From NCBI GenBank assembly GCA_963969495.1, contig OZ018331.1:149792779-149856778 (forward strand): 64,000 nucleotides of DNA, in the 5' to 3' direction. The stretch is from Ceratothoa steindachneri (lineage: Eukaryota; Arthropoda; Malacostraca; Isopoda; Cymothoidae). Shown here piece by piece: positions 22,835 through 34,471 of the stretch; within the stretch, counting starts at the first letter, position 1; every line of letters starts with the position of its first letter. The notes beneath the pieces were generated by a model. The model searched no databases, had not been told where the DNA came from, and was given only the letters and a program-made list of their open reading frames with translations. A program made the position numbers and the translations under genes.

Positions 22835-23450
22835 TTGGGAGAACTGCAAATCTCCCTCGGACGGGTCGGACCTTGGAAAATTACACCCTGCACAGTTTGG
22901 AAGAGTCTTAGGTCTGTTATAAATGACCCAGGGATGACTAGAAAGTAGATGAACGATAAGTTAGTAGAGGAAGGTGTCGATGTTAGTTTGAACGGTGTCT
23001 AATATGTTGCATAAATCGGAAATGCATAGACCTCGTCCGGGGAAGACATTAAAAAAAAAAATTCATTTGAAAGGTCTTCTGAAATACGCCAATGATCATT
23101 TAGAGAAAGACTTTCAAATTTTGGAGCCATGGGTTATGGTCAAATAAAACGAAGCTTGAGTTGTTCGACACAGGTATAGTCTAAAAGTTCTAAAGTTGGG
23201 CTTCCAAAATTCACTGTTCCCAACTTAAAACGTGAAAATGGATCTATGTTATGGGGCAGTTTCTATGCAAAAGGTGTTGGTACACCATCGAATCAACGGA
23301 ACGATGAATAAAGACTTCACCCATCCCAATATCAAATTTATAGCATTAACTGAAGCTTCACGGCCATACAAAACATCGATAAATTGGAGAAGTTTTGCAA
23401 AGACGAGTGTCCGAAATTCCATCCAAAGTTTGTTTGAACTTATTTAAAAA
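22835..23450 (+). pseudogene. Tc1-like transposase remnant
   Basis: Tc1 transposases cut and paste at TA. Readable across frames: LPRTGRT near 22850, MTRK-like then VSNMLHKSEMHRPRPGKTL (Tc1 DNA-binding to catalytic junction) at about 22930-23045, HLKGLLKYANDHLEKDF at 23065-23120, and a ruined first-Asp block (V-K-stop in place of WSDETK). HRYSLKVLKLG follows, then GSMLWGSFYAKGVG at 23238-23280 and HRINGTMNKDF. The DNAPxH block and everything after it are not readable. No terminal repeats were found. It is unrelated to the nested Tc1 at 28-36.7 kb at the sequence level. Confidence 0.75.
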
Positions 23451-23775
23451 CTATAATAATCGTTTGACGAGTGTCATTAAGCTAAAATGTTTATACTATT
23501 ACTATTGGTTATCAAATTGTTATAGAGTACGAATTTTCTTTAATTAATTATCTATCAAACATGGAATTTGTGGATGGTGTCTATTAATACATCTAAGACC
23601 TCCAAATCTCATTAGCCTGCATGCAGTAAACGATTGTGATATTAATTAGATAGGAGTTTAGTTCTACAGCAAGTGTAATGTAACTATGCTAACTGTAACT
23701 CTGACAACAGCGTTTCATAAGAGCGGTCCCTGCCTTTCATTTTTCTTCCTTTGGCCAAGAACTTTCATATCACAG

Positions 23776-23883
23776 ACGGTCATAGATTTTCTCATTCCGA
23801 CCGAGGAAGTAGCGCAGGCAAGAATGTTAGATACGTGTAATGAAGTCGTTAAGGAAGTCGCAATGGAGTCACTAAAAATGAAA
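23776..23883 (+). CDS. Possible host-gene exon (36 codons)
   Basis: A 108-base stretch open in phase 0 at both ends. It is preceded by a pyrimidine-rich tract and TTTCATATCACAG (3' splice-like) and followed by GTATGTG (5' splice-like). The peptide (TVIDFLIPTEEVAQAR, LDTCNEVVKEVAMESLKMK) looks like ordinary helical protein and matches no mobile-element family I know. The surrounding DNA has no element signature. I do not recognise the protein. A chance frame is possible at this length. Confidence 0.3.
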
Positions 23884-24600
23884 GTATGTGAATTTTTAGT
23901 TCATTAGTAAGCGAGGCTCTCAGTTCCTATTTTAATATCCAAAATTACTATTAAACACGCTTGTTCCCGGATATCTTAAATTGCGTTCTTTTGACGTTAA
24001 CTCTGGTAGGTTGCTCTATCAGTAATCTAATCCGTTGTTATTACCAATCCTGTTATTTTTATTCATTATTTACTTGTTATTTTGGCCTGATTTTTATCCT
24101 TGTAATTTATATGCCATTATTGATTTATAGTGAACTTGTCTTCATCCATTAAGTGATTAAAAATAAATCAATTTATTTTCCTGCCAGTTCTTGGGTTGTA
24201 CCTCTAAAACGTGCGTCGGGCGATTGATGGCCGAAATCTGCTGATTCAGGCTGTCCCGTTTCCAAATTCGCCTCCCTCAACTTTTACGAGCATCGATAGA
24301 ACTTCTTCTAAGAAGGCTAAACATTATCGCCGCTTCCTTAGTTTTTTTTGTTATTTATTATTCACTTTATAAGTATTTTTTCGACAAATTATATAAAGGG
24401 TCGAACGAAGTGAAGGTCCAATAAGTGGTAGCCATATTTGCTGAACAAGCATATTTTTCGAAGTGGTTATGAAAACCGTTCTTGAGTCGGATTTGAATTT
24501 TAATTCTTTTTAAATTCCAGGGAAAATAGTTATAGTCAAAATTAGGTAATATTGATGGCAATAAAAAAATATATATAAAAAAGAATTTACGTAGCTTTGT
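23884..24600. other. Unassigned AT-rich DNA
   Basis: If the preceding exon is real, this may be intron. No features are visible. Confidence 0.3.
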
Positions 24601-24714
24601 AATAGTTGTTAACGGAAACTTGCTTCTTTAGTCACCGCTCCCACGTCATTCATAGGGAAAAATCTTAAATCAAATTATTAATCGCCGGCGTCTCTACAGC
24701 TTACTATGTCGGTC

Positions 24715-25112
24715 GGTCCCCGTGTTGCTTTTTTTTTGGTAATAACACTGTAACTATTCAGCCAATTCTAACGAAATAGGAAACCCCGATGTTGTTTAAC
24801 ATTCTCTTTCAAATGATTTAATTTCCAAGGTCCTCTCAAGGTTAGTCCGGGAATTATTTTGTTTTGGCAAAAACATCATAACTATTCGGCCGATTCTAAC
24901 GAAATTTAAAACCCTTATGTTGTTTTGCATGCATTCTCTTTCGAATGATATAATTGCCAAAATCCTCCCAAGGTTAGCTGGGGAATTATTTGGCAATAAC
25001 TTCTTAACTATTCGGCCGATTTGCAGTACCACTTCGCGCAAGTTTTCGCCGAGAATCGAACCCGGTATGTCAGTTTGGAAATCCAATGCCTTATCCATTA
25101 GGTTAATCATAA
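24715..25112 (-). repeat. tRNA-headed SINE with tandemly repeated body
   Basis: On the minus strand 25112-25040 has a tRNA-like D-arm (TTAACCTAATGGATAAGGC) and a T-arm with B box (CCGGGTTCGATTCTCGG). The body follows as repeats marked by ATCGGCCGAATAGTTA at ~25020, 24895 and (diverged) 24767, a period of 126-129 bases. Each holds TTCCCNG...AACCTTG and GAAAGAGAATG blocks. The open frame at 25125-24796 reflects this repeat. Confidence 0.65.
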
Positions 25113-25189
25113 CTCCATAAATCACTTTAAGCTATTAGCTTCCCTAAATACCAGTGTAATTGGAAATCGGAAAAGTTTAATAAACGAAT

Positions 25190-25225
25190 AGTCTCTCTAT
25201 CTCTCTCTCACACACACACACACAG
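25190..25225. repeat. (CT)n(CA)n microsatellite
   Basis: TCTCTCTCT followed by CACACACACA, short. Confidence 0.85.
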
Positions 25226-25664
25226 ATCTACATACAAACGCACCAGTAAACTCGAAGAGCGGAGTTCGTTTCATCAAGTCTAAACTTTTAAGATTTCGAA
25301 AAATATTACTTTAGTCTGGCTTGCGAATTCCCTTCATTATCTACCTGATGCTTTCTTACCCTTGAATGCCCCCCTCCCTTTATGCACACGAAAAAGAAAA
25401 GGTTGAAAAGTATTTTAGTGAGTTCTCAGAACTTTACGTAGACAGGAGAACCCATTTGAACCGCAGTAGCAAGAGCGAAATGGCCAGTAAATGCATCGGA
25501 ATACCCGAATCGATGGTAACAGGATTCTTATCCAATGATGAACAAAAAACACAAAGAAAATTAGATCGGAAAGATTTTTCCCCTCTCTTATTTAGCCGAA
25601 AAACAAAGGCAGCGAAAGCGCAAAACGAAACCGCTTCTCTATGGGCGGTTAAGTGGGAAACTTA
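25226..25664. other. Unassigned DNA with a 99-codon open frame
   Basis: 25366-25665 (+) is open and Lys/Ser-rich, with no recognisable domain. Confidence 0.25.
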
Positions 25665-27246
25665 GGCCCCCGTCTGTGCGGTTCTTGATGGCGCGATTTC
25701 TGCCGAGTTATTTGGCGCCTAAATAACAAATCAATGTTAATGAAGAAACGGGGCTGGACATTCTAGCATGTATTATGTCCGCGCACGTACAAAACATTGT
25801 CCAACCAGGGACCTTCTCAGACACGCTCAATCTTCTCTTAGAGAAGAACGGAGTAAGGAAGATATGGTTACCCCCGAGACCCCCTCGGCGTTCGTATACG
25901 GAGTAATGGCGGGAAAAAAACTCTTCAAATAAAAGATATGCTCGACATAGGAGCAAAGATGGAAGAAAACGAAGAAACAATCGAAACCGACGAACCCATT
26001 GAAGAGGAAAAAGAAACAGAAAATTCAGAGAATTAACAAAAAGAAGAAAAGAAGAGCCATAAGAAAATAAAAAAAACAATAAAAAAACAAACTGAATGGG
26101 ACACACAAATTGACACGGAAAGCGAAACGGAGAGAGAGGAAGGTTGTCGTTACGAAGCAAGAGACTTTTAAACTTAAGATCTTCGTAAACGAGGCCTATC
26201 TCCTACCCAAAGGTACTAAATTGAAAGATATAAATAAAGGTATCGAAAAAGGTACCTGTAAATAGAACTACACGACAGACCATGATGAAAGGACTAAATA
26301 GAACTACACGACAGACTATGATGAAAGGACTATCCAAAAACTACTGGAAGAAAACAAAATAAGGATCTTCCCCAACGACGTCAGAATTTTCAAGAAGGAT
26401 ACCTTCGAGAAAATATCAAACGGCAAATGGAAAAATCCCAAATCAAGGAATTAAAAAGAACAAGATTAATAAGACATAAAGGATAACGAGACAACTAAAC
26501 TGAAAATACTTCATTTAAACACTGCCTGAAGGAAATGAAAAGAAGAAAATAATCAAGAGACCAAATTAGCTCTAGAAATAGAGAACATAAATTATGACCG
26601 TAAAATCTTCCCCGGCAGTAGGCTCCGCCTGCGACGTGAGGAAGACTCAATAATAACATAACCAAACGAGCCGATCAAGCAAAACCGATCAAAAAGGGAT
26701 GAACGCCTGAAAACAAAGAAGAAAGAAAGGTAACTATACAAAACAAAGGAATTTAGAGCACCCCAACCTAAACATATAAAGTAAATAAATACAGTATAAA
26801 AACCGAATTTGAATTAGAAGAACGTTACCGAAAGGTACTCCAAGCAAAATCACCAATACGATAGAGGAAATAAAAAGGAAAACGAATAAAAACTTAGAAT
26901 CAACCTGTACAACACAAATGCAATTAGAAGAGCGGAAGATAGAAGAAAGTCAGAAGAAAGAGATCAGCCAGCAATTTTTAAACTACACTCAAACACACAT
27001 TTCACCTAGCAATTTTTAAACTACACACAAACACACATTTCACCTTGCAATTATTAAACTACACACATTACACCTGGCAATTTTTAAACTACACACATAT
27101 AAACTTCACACAAACACACATCCCCCCCCTTCCCCCCAAGCTCTCATGCTATCTATTCCTATTATCCCCACACTTTTCTCACCTTATATAGGCCCTCGGT
27201 TGTGCGGTTCTTGATGGCGCGATTTCTGCCGGGATTATTTGGCGCC
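25665..27246 (+). mobile_element. Degraded LINE-like segment between ~55-bp direct repeats
   Basis: 25669-25723 and 27188-27243 are direct repeats centred on TGTGCGGTTCTTGATGGCGC, with a few differences. Between them, 26155-26460 (+) reads as a protein-like stretch (KIFVNEAYLLPKGTKLKDIN, FPNDVRIFKKDTFEKI) with stops. 26500-26525 reads LKILHLNTA, which resembles the first strand of an AP-type endonuclease. A 36-base block (AACTACACGACAGAC core) is duplicated at 26262-26330. It looks like an ORF1-to-ORF2 junction of an unidentified LINE. 26700-26960 is A-rich without motif. Confidence 0.35.
26966..27120. repeat. ~39-bp tandem repeat
   Basis: Four degenerate copies of GCAATTTTTAAACTACAC followed by ACAAACACACATTTCACC. 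Confidence 0.85.
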
Positions 27247-27319
27247 AAAATGGCCGCAAGCGATGAGTGAGCGGCGTTTTGGCGAGAAAACGGCAGAGAC
27301 GCGAGTTGGAAGTTGTGCA

Positions 27320-27465
27320 TCAGATTAATAAATAAGGAAATAAATGACTGTATAAATAAATAAAAATAAATTAGTAAATAAATCCATTAATTATAAAATT
27401 ACTAAATAAATACATTAATGAATGTATAAATAAATAAAAAATAACTAAATAAATAAATAGGCTCT
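27320..27465. repeat. AAAT-rich simple repeat
   Basis: Irregular (AAATAAAT) sequence with two longer similar blocks containing AATGNNTGTATAAATAAATA. Confidence 0.8.
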
Positions 27466-27894
27466 CTTGTTTCCCCCCCACCACTCAGACGCCTTCTAAG
27501 AGTGTGAATTTGGGGCCTAAATTGTAAGCCATTCGTCCTGAAAAATAAGTAGGCCAATTAAACTTAAATCTCCATCCCAAAAGTTGTCCAATTTAATCCA
27601 TTAAACTCCCAAACAGAGCAGAAAATTAAATGTGTAGTGAAAAAAGTGTAAGTGTGAGAGAATGAAAGAATTAAAAAACTTGCGGGACAAATTGAAAAAG
27701 TTAAAACTATTGAATGTTCTATTTTAGGGTGTGGATGGTTCTTCTCTGCCCCCCCCCCTCCCCTCCTCTACTGCGGATTTGTACCGGGTGTACATAAAGT
27801 CCCTATCTATTTAGGTGAGAGCAACGCAATTTATATTTTTATTTCTCTCCTTACAATTCATTCAGTCCATGGCAATAGTAAATTGCTTTAGAGA

Positions 27895-27994
27895 AAATAA
27901 TGAATCAATTATGTATGGTAGTAGTAATTTGGAGACTCAACGAAATGCAGTGAAATCAGCAAAAAAGTGAAATTCCATGAATCAAAAGAGTGTC
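27895..27994. repeat. Satellite monomers, left of the Tc1 insertion
   Basis: Contains AATTTGGAGACTCAACGAAATG, GTGAAATCAG, an A run, and CCATGAATCAAAAGAG. The same ~100-base unit recurs at 36668-36830 and, inverted, at 36940-37235. The array is interrupted at 27995 by the Tc1-like element. Confidence 0.8.
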
Positions 27995-28306
27995 TAACTA
28001 CCGATCAAAATAAACGAACGATTTTCCTCCTTTAAAATACTTTCAAGAATATGCTGAGTAGTTAAATGAAATTTCCATGGTACGTAAAATCAAGCATTTA
28101 ATATTTTTTAGGAGATTTCCTATGATACAAGCGCGGATTCAAGAAATCTTAATGATTAAACTAACAAAATAAAATATTGGAACGTGCAAAATAAGAGGAC
28201 AATTTTTTCAGGGATACTAAAAAGTTTCTTGAAATTATCTGGCAGCATTTTGCTTAGCATGTAAGAACTGCGAAACCGCCATTGTTGTTGTAGTCACTCT
28301 GCAAAG

Positions 28307-28490
28307 ATGCCACCGCACGTGAAAGTGGGTCCTGCGCTCGGTCAGAGAATTGTTTTCTGGAAGAGTTCGGGGAGGACTCTTTCGGCGATTTCACGAGAAG
28401 TAGAATGATTCAAGAGTGTGATTTAGCGCTTTCTGAAGTTATACAATGAAAACAAAACTTATAAATAAACTTCAAAAGTCCCCCGTAAGG
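28307..28490 (+). pseudogene. Tc1-like transposase, N-terminal part
   Basis: The DNA-binding helix-turn-helix region starts at ATG 28307 (GQRIVFWKSSGRTLSAISRE), then has two in-frame stops, then RFLKLYNENKTYK. The coding sequence is interrupted by the LINE near 28490 and resumes at about 34236. Confidence 0.8.
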
Positions 28491-29339
28491 GGCACCTCGA
28501 TTTGCTTTCCTAGCCGCCGTGCTGACGGGACTCAGCGCCCCGTCCGGCCCCAGCTTACCCTCTTCACCTTTTTTCTGACACTCTGCTTCCTCACTTTTCC
28601 TACAACCTCTCCCAAAACTTTCTCTGGGCGGCTTCTAATTTCACAGGGTAGATGCCGACCAGCTTCCTCTCACCCAACTATCCCGCGTCGGGGCTGAGGG
28701 TGGAGGGGGCAACGTTCCTTCACCCCTGAGCTCCGGTTTGGGGTGGTGGTTTTTTAACAACTGGCTTCATCCCCACCCACACCTTCCTCACATCCCCTTT
28801 CTTTCTCCTTTGACTGTCTAACAATTTTACGCCGTTCCTAAGATAGAGCCACTATGCCGATGGGCTGCCATGTCACTAGGCTGAGGAGTGGATCAAATGG
28901 CGGCAGCGGGCTCTGCTGGCCCCGTATTCACCCCTCGCAGAACGGGCTACTGCGTGAGGTGATGAGCGTATACATCCCATGAAATGTAAAGGGCCACCAT
29001 GCCCAATGATGAGTTATCAAACCAAAATTGTCCCCCTTTACCCTCCCTTATATAATCTCCGGAGCCGCATTCGGGCAGCTCCAGTGAAAAAATGGAGCTC
29101 CCTCGCCCCTGTGTTCTCTCAGAGGACCCTCCAAATTTCTTCTACTGGAGAGGAGGTTTACTCCTCTCCTAGGTCTAGGAGTGTAGGGGACTTCTCCTCA
29201 CCCCATTCTCTGGAGGCGCCCTTGTGTGCCTCCCTCTTTCCATCGGTAGTCCCTCCTTTTCTTTCACAACGGACTGCCAAGAAAGCACCAAGGCGGCTCA
29301 AAATGGACTGCTCCCGGTGGGAACGGTAACCCAGCCCCA

Positions 29340-30610
29340 CATGATAGGTCTTCCATGTAATCCTACCTGGGCTTGGTGTCAAGCACTGAACCCGAGTCAG
29401 CCCCTGTGCAAGGTCCTCCTCAGACGACTCGGGCCCCCGAGGCCTTACAAGGAGATGACGGATCTCCTTTCCCTATTGGTGTCTCTGTGACAGCCAAGAC
29501 CTTCTCCATTTCAGAGAAGGTTGTTGCTGAGCCTGGTCTAGGAGGTCCTGCCGGCGGAAGGGAGAAGTGGGTTTATTTTACGCCCTCCCCTCCTAAAAAT
29601 AAAAAAAATAGAAAAAAAGACCAAAATGAATCGGGGCTCCTCTCCTTTAGCGGGAGCCGCGGGGATGGACGGGTCAGCTACCATTTCGGTAAGTGACCAA
29701 GCTAAGTTCGGCACGTCAGGCCCCATTGCTTCCCCGGGTGGGGAGTTCCAAACTAAGACCAAAGGTGGGCAGAGCGGAGCCTCGATTACGTCGGGGGCCC
29801 TTAGTCAGAGGTTATCTGGCATTTCCGAGCCCGGTGTCTTCAAACGCTTCCTCGTTATTCGCTTCACTGATGGCAGTATGTAGGCTAAGGGCAACATGAT
29901 CAAACAGAGGAGAGCTCTAGCTAGCGTGATTGGTAGAGAGCCGAAGGTGACCCGTTTCTCGGACGGGATCCTTCTGGCGAATGCGTCGAATCCCTCCGAG
30001 ACGGCCATGATTAGTGCCTTTCAAGAACTTGATGGCACGCCGGTGAGTGTGACCCCCGCACTCCACAATGAACTTCGTGAAAGGAGTAGTTTATTCGAGG
30101 AAATTCGTCGACTACCCCATAGTTGACATCACCTTAGAGCTGGCCGACCATAGAGCGGTCAAGGTCGAACGCGTACTGAGAAACAGGGAGGGGCTTTGAG
30201 ACCCACCCCTACGCTCTTCGTCACGTTTGACTGTGACAAGCTCCCTGAGGCGGTGCGTGTCAGTTGGTATGGCTACCGCGTGAAGCATTCGTGTTGCTGC
30301 TCTGGAAGTGCTACTACTGCCACCGCTTCAGCCATACGAATCGTTCCTGTAGACGTGCAAAGTCGGGGTTACCCAAAGTCTTTGTAAGTTACTCCAGGGC
30401 CGCACACGATAAGTCCAAATCATGTGTGGCCAAGTGTGTCAATTGCGGAGAGCCGCACCCCGATTCTTCGACGCAATGTGGTGCGTATCTCCTTGAGAAC
30501 GAAATCCTGGATGTTCAAGCCCAGGATCGTCTTTCATTTCGCGAGGCTATGGACTTGTTCATGGCGCGCCCGGAGCTGCCTGGGACGTCTTATTCCTCAA
30601 TATTAAAAAG
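29340..30610 (+). pseudogene. LINE family 2 ORF1 (gag-like), copy 2
   Basis: Nucleic-acid-binding ORF1. 29480-29690: a Ser/Lys-rich leader aligned with copy 1. 29626-29883: GVFKRFLVIRFTDGS. 29896-30126: IGREPKVTRFSDGILLANAS. 30196-30264: RPTPTLFVTFDCDKLPEAVR. 30264-30610: CYYCHRFSHTNRSCRRAKSG (CCHC knuckle; the Gly before His is Ser) and KCVNCGEPHPDSSTQCG, a good second knuckle. It is separated by at least three frameshifts and one stop (TAG at 29881). The intact knuckles suggest it is younger than copy 1. Confidence 0.82.
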
Positions 30611-31139
30611 ACACCATCTGCTCCTGGCCGCTCCAGGACTACAAGCACGGTGGTTTCCGAGCCCATTTGGAACCCTTCTGCGGGTTTAAACCACCTAGGG
30701 CGCTCCCCGGGGAGAGCTGGCAGTATAAAGGGTTCACACCCAGCCCGCCCATTGCTACGTTTCCCTCTACTTTTCCAGCCTGATAGTTTCCCGTAAGGCG
30801 AAATGGCCGCGCCCCTCAACCGAGTCGTTAGATTCCCATGAGACGATACCCCTGAAGTTGGTAAGTTGGTCGTGATGCCATCTTCCGGGGTTCCTAAAGC
30901 TGCTCCTCTGAAAGAAGAACAGTACTAAAGGAACTTCGGCTCCTTCGGCTGGGTGGCTCAGAATGTGGATCCTCCAAAATAGGGACCACCTCCTCCGAAG
31001 TTGCCCATCCTGCCTAAGGTTTCGAAGGCGATAGCGCATTCAGCGCATTGTCCGGTCAACAGCGCCCGGAGTTCTGCCTCCGTTAAGCGTACGGACATTT
31101 CCATGAGGGTCTTCTTTTCGACGAGAGCCCCGCATCTCC

Positions 31140-33960
31140 TCCGAGCTAGGCCTAGAGGACATATTCCTTTAATTTAATTGCCGCGAGACTCCGGGCCAAC
31201 TGGGAGGAGCTGCGGAGGCTCGTCTCCTCCCGTTCCCCTTTAGCTATCTTTTTGCAGGAAACCATGCTGGGCGCATGCCTTCTGCCCACCCTTACGAGGT
31301 ATACGGCTTTTGTGACCACACCACCGCGGGATGGGGGCCTGGCAGGAGGATGCACGATTTACACCCGGCATGAGTGGAAGCTGTGCAGCTTCCACTCGAT
31401 AGGAGGTATACTGTCAGCCGACTTCGACGTGGGGGACTTCTGCCGCGTCGTGGCACGGTTGCCGATGCCCTTTCTCTTGCTTGAAAATCTGAACAGTAAA
31501 CACCCCCTCTTGGGAGACTACTTGATTAATCCTAGGGGTCAAGTCCTTGCCGACCTGATCGACGAGTTGGAGATGGGTGTCCTAAATGTTGATGAGTTTA
31601 GGCATCACTGCCCGAGAACCGCTTCATTTTCCTGCCTCGATCTATCTTTGTGCTCGCCGGACGCACAGCCTGATTTGGGGGTAATGGGTTGTAGATGATC
31701 CCCATGGTAGTGATCACTTTCTCAATCAATAAACATTTTATGGGTCGCTGTCGCCAGAGAGCAAGCCCCGGTGGTGCTTCGAGCGGGCGCTGTGATCCGC
31801 ATTTCATGAAATGATTGATTTCTATGTTTCAGTTGAAGAGTTTAGTTCGGTCGATGAGGCAGTTGAGTTCTTCTCCGGCAACTTCATCACCGTAGGCCTA
31901 ACTACTTTTCCTAGAACGTCTGGGCATTTTGCACGCCGACAGCTTTCCTGGTGGTAAGCCAAGTGTGAGACGGCCCTCAAACAGAAGCGTTATGCCTACA
32001 TGCGCTATAAGCGCCGCTTAAACGACTTCACTGTCGGTGAATTTCGTCGAGCTAGGGCTAGGTTCTGGTATGTTTCGAAACACGCCCGCCTCTCTTCTTG
32101 GCGGGCATACGTGCCTGCCCTTAACGGAAAAAATCCTGTAGCAGAGGTTTGGAAGCGAGTTAAAAGGATTCGAGCAAGGTCTTGCAGGACTCTCCTTCCG
32201 TTTAGCAGCAGAATGGGACCGCAATCTCGGACCCCGTGTCCGTGGCGGAATCCTTCGCGACCGCATTCTCTGCATTCTCTAGCCGGGATGCTGCTCCGCC
32301 AGCATTCAATGCGCGTCGTAATGTCGCGGAAGGCCGCCAACTGGAATTTACCCCCAGAGGCGAAGAACCCTTCAACGACAGATTCATTCTGAGTGAGTTG
32401 CGTTCCGCTCTCGCTACGTGAACGGACACAGCTCCTGGTTCAGACGATGTCCAGTACGTGATACTACGATACCTAGGTGAGCGAGAGTGGCCTTTCTGTT
32501 AGAATTGTTCAACAGGTTCTGAGTAGAGGGTATCCTCCCAGATTCCCGGCAAATCGCTACTGTGCTCGCTTTTCGAAAACTGTGCAAGTTAATAGAGAAA
32601 TTGGTAAATGTTAGATTAGCCTTTTTTTTCTGAACAGCGGCGGCCATCTGTCTTCTGCACAGTGCGGCCTCCGCAAGTTCCATTCCACATTGGATGCTCT
32701 TCTCCGACTAGAAAATGTCGTCTGCAAGGCCTTCCTTCGTAGACAGCACTACGACAGGTGTTTTTCGATCTGGAGAAGGTCTCTGATACCGCATGGCGAT
32801 ACGGTATCATGGAGACTCTCCATACGATGGGGGCGAGGAGACGCCTCCCAATGTTTATATCTAAATTTTTGCGAGATCGTCGATTCCGCGTACGGGTGGG
32901 GGGAGCCCTCTCTGGCCTAATGGGTAATGGGGCAGGAATTGTGTGTCCCGCAGGGAAGTGTCCCCAGTGTCACACTCTTTGCCCTGAGCATCAACGGCAT
33001 CAACTCAGTGCTGTCGGAAGCATTCCTCGCTACGCTCTACGTGGACGACCTCTCGATCTCCTTTGACGCTGCTCAGATCAACCCTAGTCGTCGACTCCAA
33101 CAGGCATTGAACTGCGTCTCTCTCTTTGCCGAAGCGCACAGGCTTCGGTTTTCCTTGGCCAAGACTAAGGTGGTGCATTTCTGCCACCATCCACGGTTCT
33201 ACCCTGACCCAGATTTGTTTCTCAATGGAATGCGACTGTTAGTGGTGAACTCGCACCGATTCCTTGGTCTTGTATTTGACTGAAGCCTCACCTGGAAGGC
33301 TCATATTCGCACCCTTAGGATCTCTTGTACCCGCGCCATGGATATTCTTCGTTCCGTGACGTTCAGCTCCTGAGGCGCTGAAAGGGCTACTGCCTTACTT
33401 TTTTATCGATCCTTTGTTCGTTCGAAGCTCGACTACGGATGCGAGTTTTTTGCATTCGCAGCCGAGCGTGTATTGCATAAGGTGGACTCGATCCACCACA
33501 CCAGCCTTCACCTGGCGACCGGTGCCTTCCACACTTCGCCCATTGAGAGCTTACTTGTCGATCCTGGGGCGGTGCTACTCGCTCTGTGCCATGCATAGTG
33601 CATTATTCGCCTGTACCTGCGAGCCCGACGCCTACCTCAGTCGCCAACAGATCTGACTGCATCCCCTGCATACCCTAACACCCTTGGCTATAGGGCTAAG
33701 AAACCCCTTCGAGAGCTATGTATACGCTTGTCCGGTGGTGTCCCTGATTCTGCCCCGGACGTCACCCTGGAGGGTATCACCTTTGACTATTTGTCGGCAA
33801 GCCTCTGCTTGCAAAGCTTCTACAGCGCCGGGAGTATTGCGTTCGGCCCTTTTGGAGCGCACGTTACCTGTCCCGGGACCGGGACGAGCGGGGTCGCTAC
33901 TGCTTGTCCCTTGTACTCGGGACGGGTTCGTGGAAATTGACTTGTGGACTTTATGACTTT
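31140..33960 (+). pseudogene. LINE family 2 ORF2 (endonuclease-RT), copy 2
   Basis: Endonuclease 31150-31740: LLLENLNSKHPLLGDYLIN (altered DFN block) and SDHFLNQ-type His block near 31715. Linker 31830-32400 (YKRRLNDFTVGEFRRARARF). RT fingers 32480-32690, where copy 2 lacks a stretch present in copy 1 (the PERDHSTPAGFR block). Palm 32700-32960 (RRLPMFISKFLRDRRFRVRV), then 32927-33283 with VPQGSVPSVTLFALSINGIN and the catalytic box LYVDDLSISF, both Asp intact. C-terminal thumb 33290-33800 (RSKLDYGCEFFAFAAER). Stops and frameshifts throughout. Confidence 0.85.
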
Positions 33961-34235
33961 TTGGAGGAGGCTTGCTTCCTCCACTTTATTTGGCTGTTTG
34001 TTGTGGGTCGCATGTACCTGCTCCGGAAGGAGTCAGGCCTACCCAAGACGCCAGAATGCGCTTCCTTTTTGTTTTATTTTGTTATTTTTTTAGCGTTTGT
34101 AATTTTTTATCACTGTTTTTTTATTATTTTCATATTTTTATTTGCTTTTAAATTAGCCTATTAATAGGTTGGGTCGAGTACGGCGACTTATGCCTAAGTT
34201 GGCAGTCGCCAGATGGGCTAAAAAATAAATGCTAC

Positions 34236-34469
34236 CATCAGAAAAGACAGAGCTATCAGACGCTTCTCTAGGAAGGATCCCTTCGAGACTGAAGCAGGAA
34301 TTTCTCAAAAAATTAAGACCAATAATGGCAAAGAAGTGAGTCTCGATGTATCTGGTTTGAAAGCTCGTTTTCCAGCAACCAACCAATCATCAGTAAGAAG
34401 AACCAGAAAGTGAGACTCGAATATGATGAAGCTCATGTTGTTTGGAGGGACGAAGATTGGGAGAGAATT
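34236..34469 (+). pseudogene. Tc1-like transposase, middle part
   Basis: Directly after the LINE tail the Tc1 frame resumes: IRKDRAIRRFSRKDPFETEA, then KEVSLDVSGLKARFPA, a stop, and in shifted frame HVVWRDEDWERI. It is cut at the TA (34470-34471) by the mariner. The next residues are found at 35875. Confidence 0.82.
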
Positions 34470-34471
34470 TA

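Larger units (their letters stand above)
28490..34235 (+). mobile_element. LINE family 2, copy 2 (near full length)
   Basis: About 5.7 kb: a GC-rich 5' region 28490-29150, ORF1, ORF2, a T-rich 3' UTR (34040-34165), a conserved end (GGCGACTTATGCCTAAGTTGGCAGTCGCC spans two blocks at 34181-34210) and a short A-rich tail GGCTAAAAAATAAATG. The DNA on both sides is Tc1 transposase coding sequence, so the boundaries are good to about 20 bases. Confidence 0.88.

Noticed and set aside
25021..25112. A functional tRNA gene
   Set aside because: The T-arm is good, but the acceptor and anticodon stems do not pair properly, and a repeated body follows.
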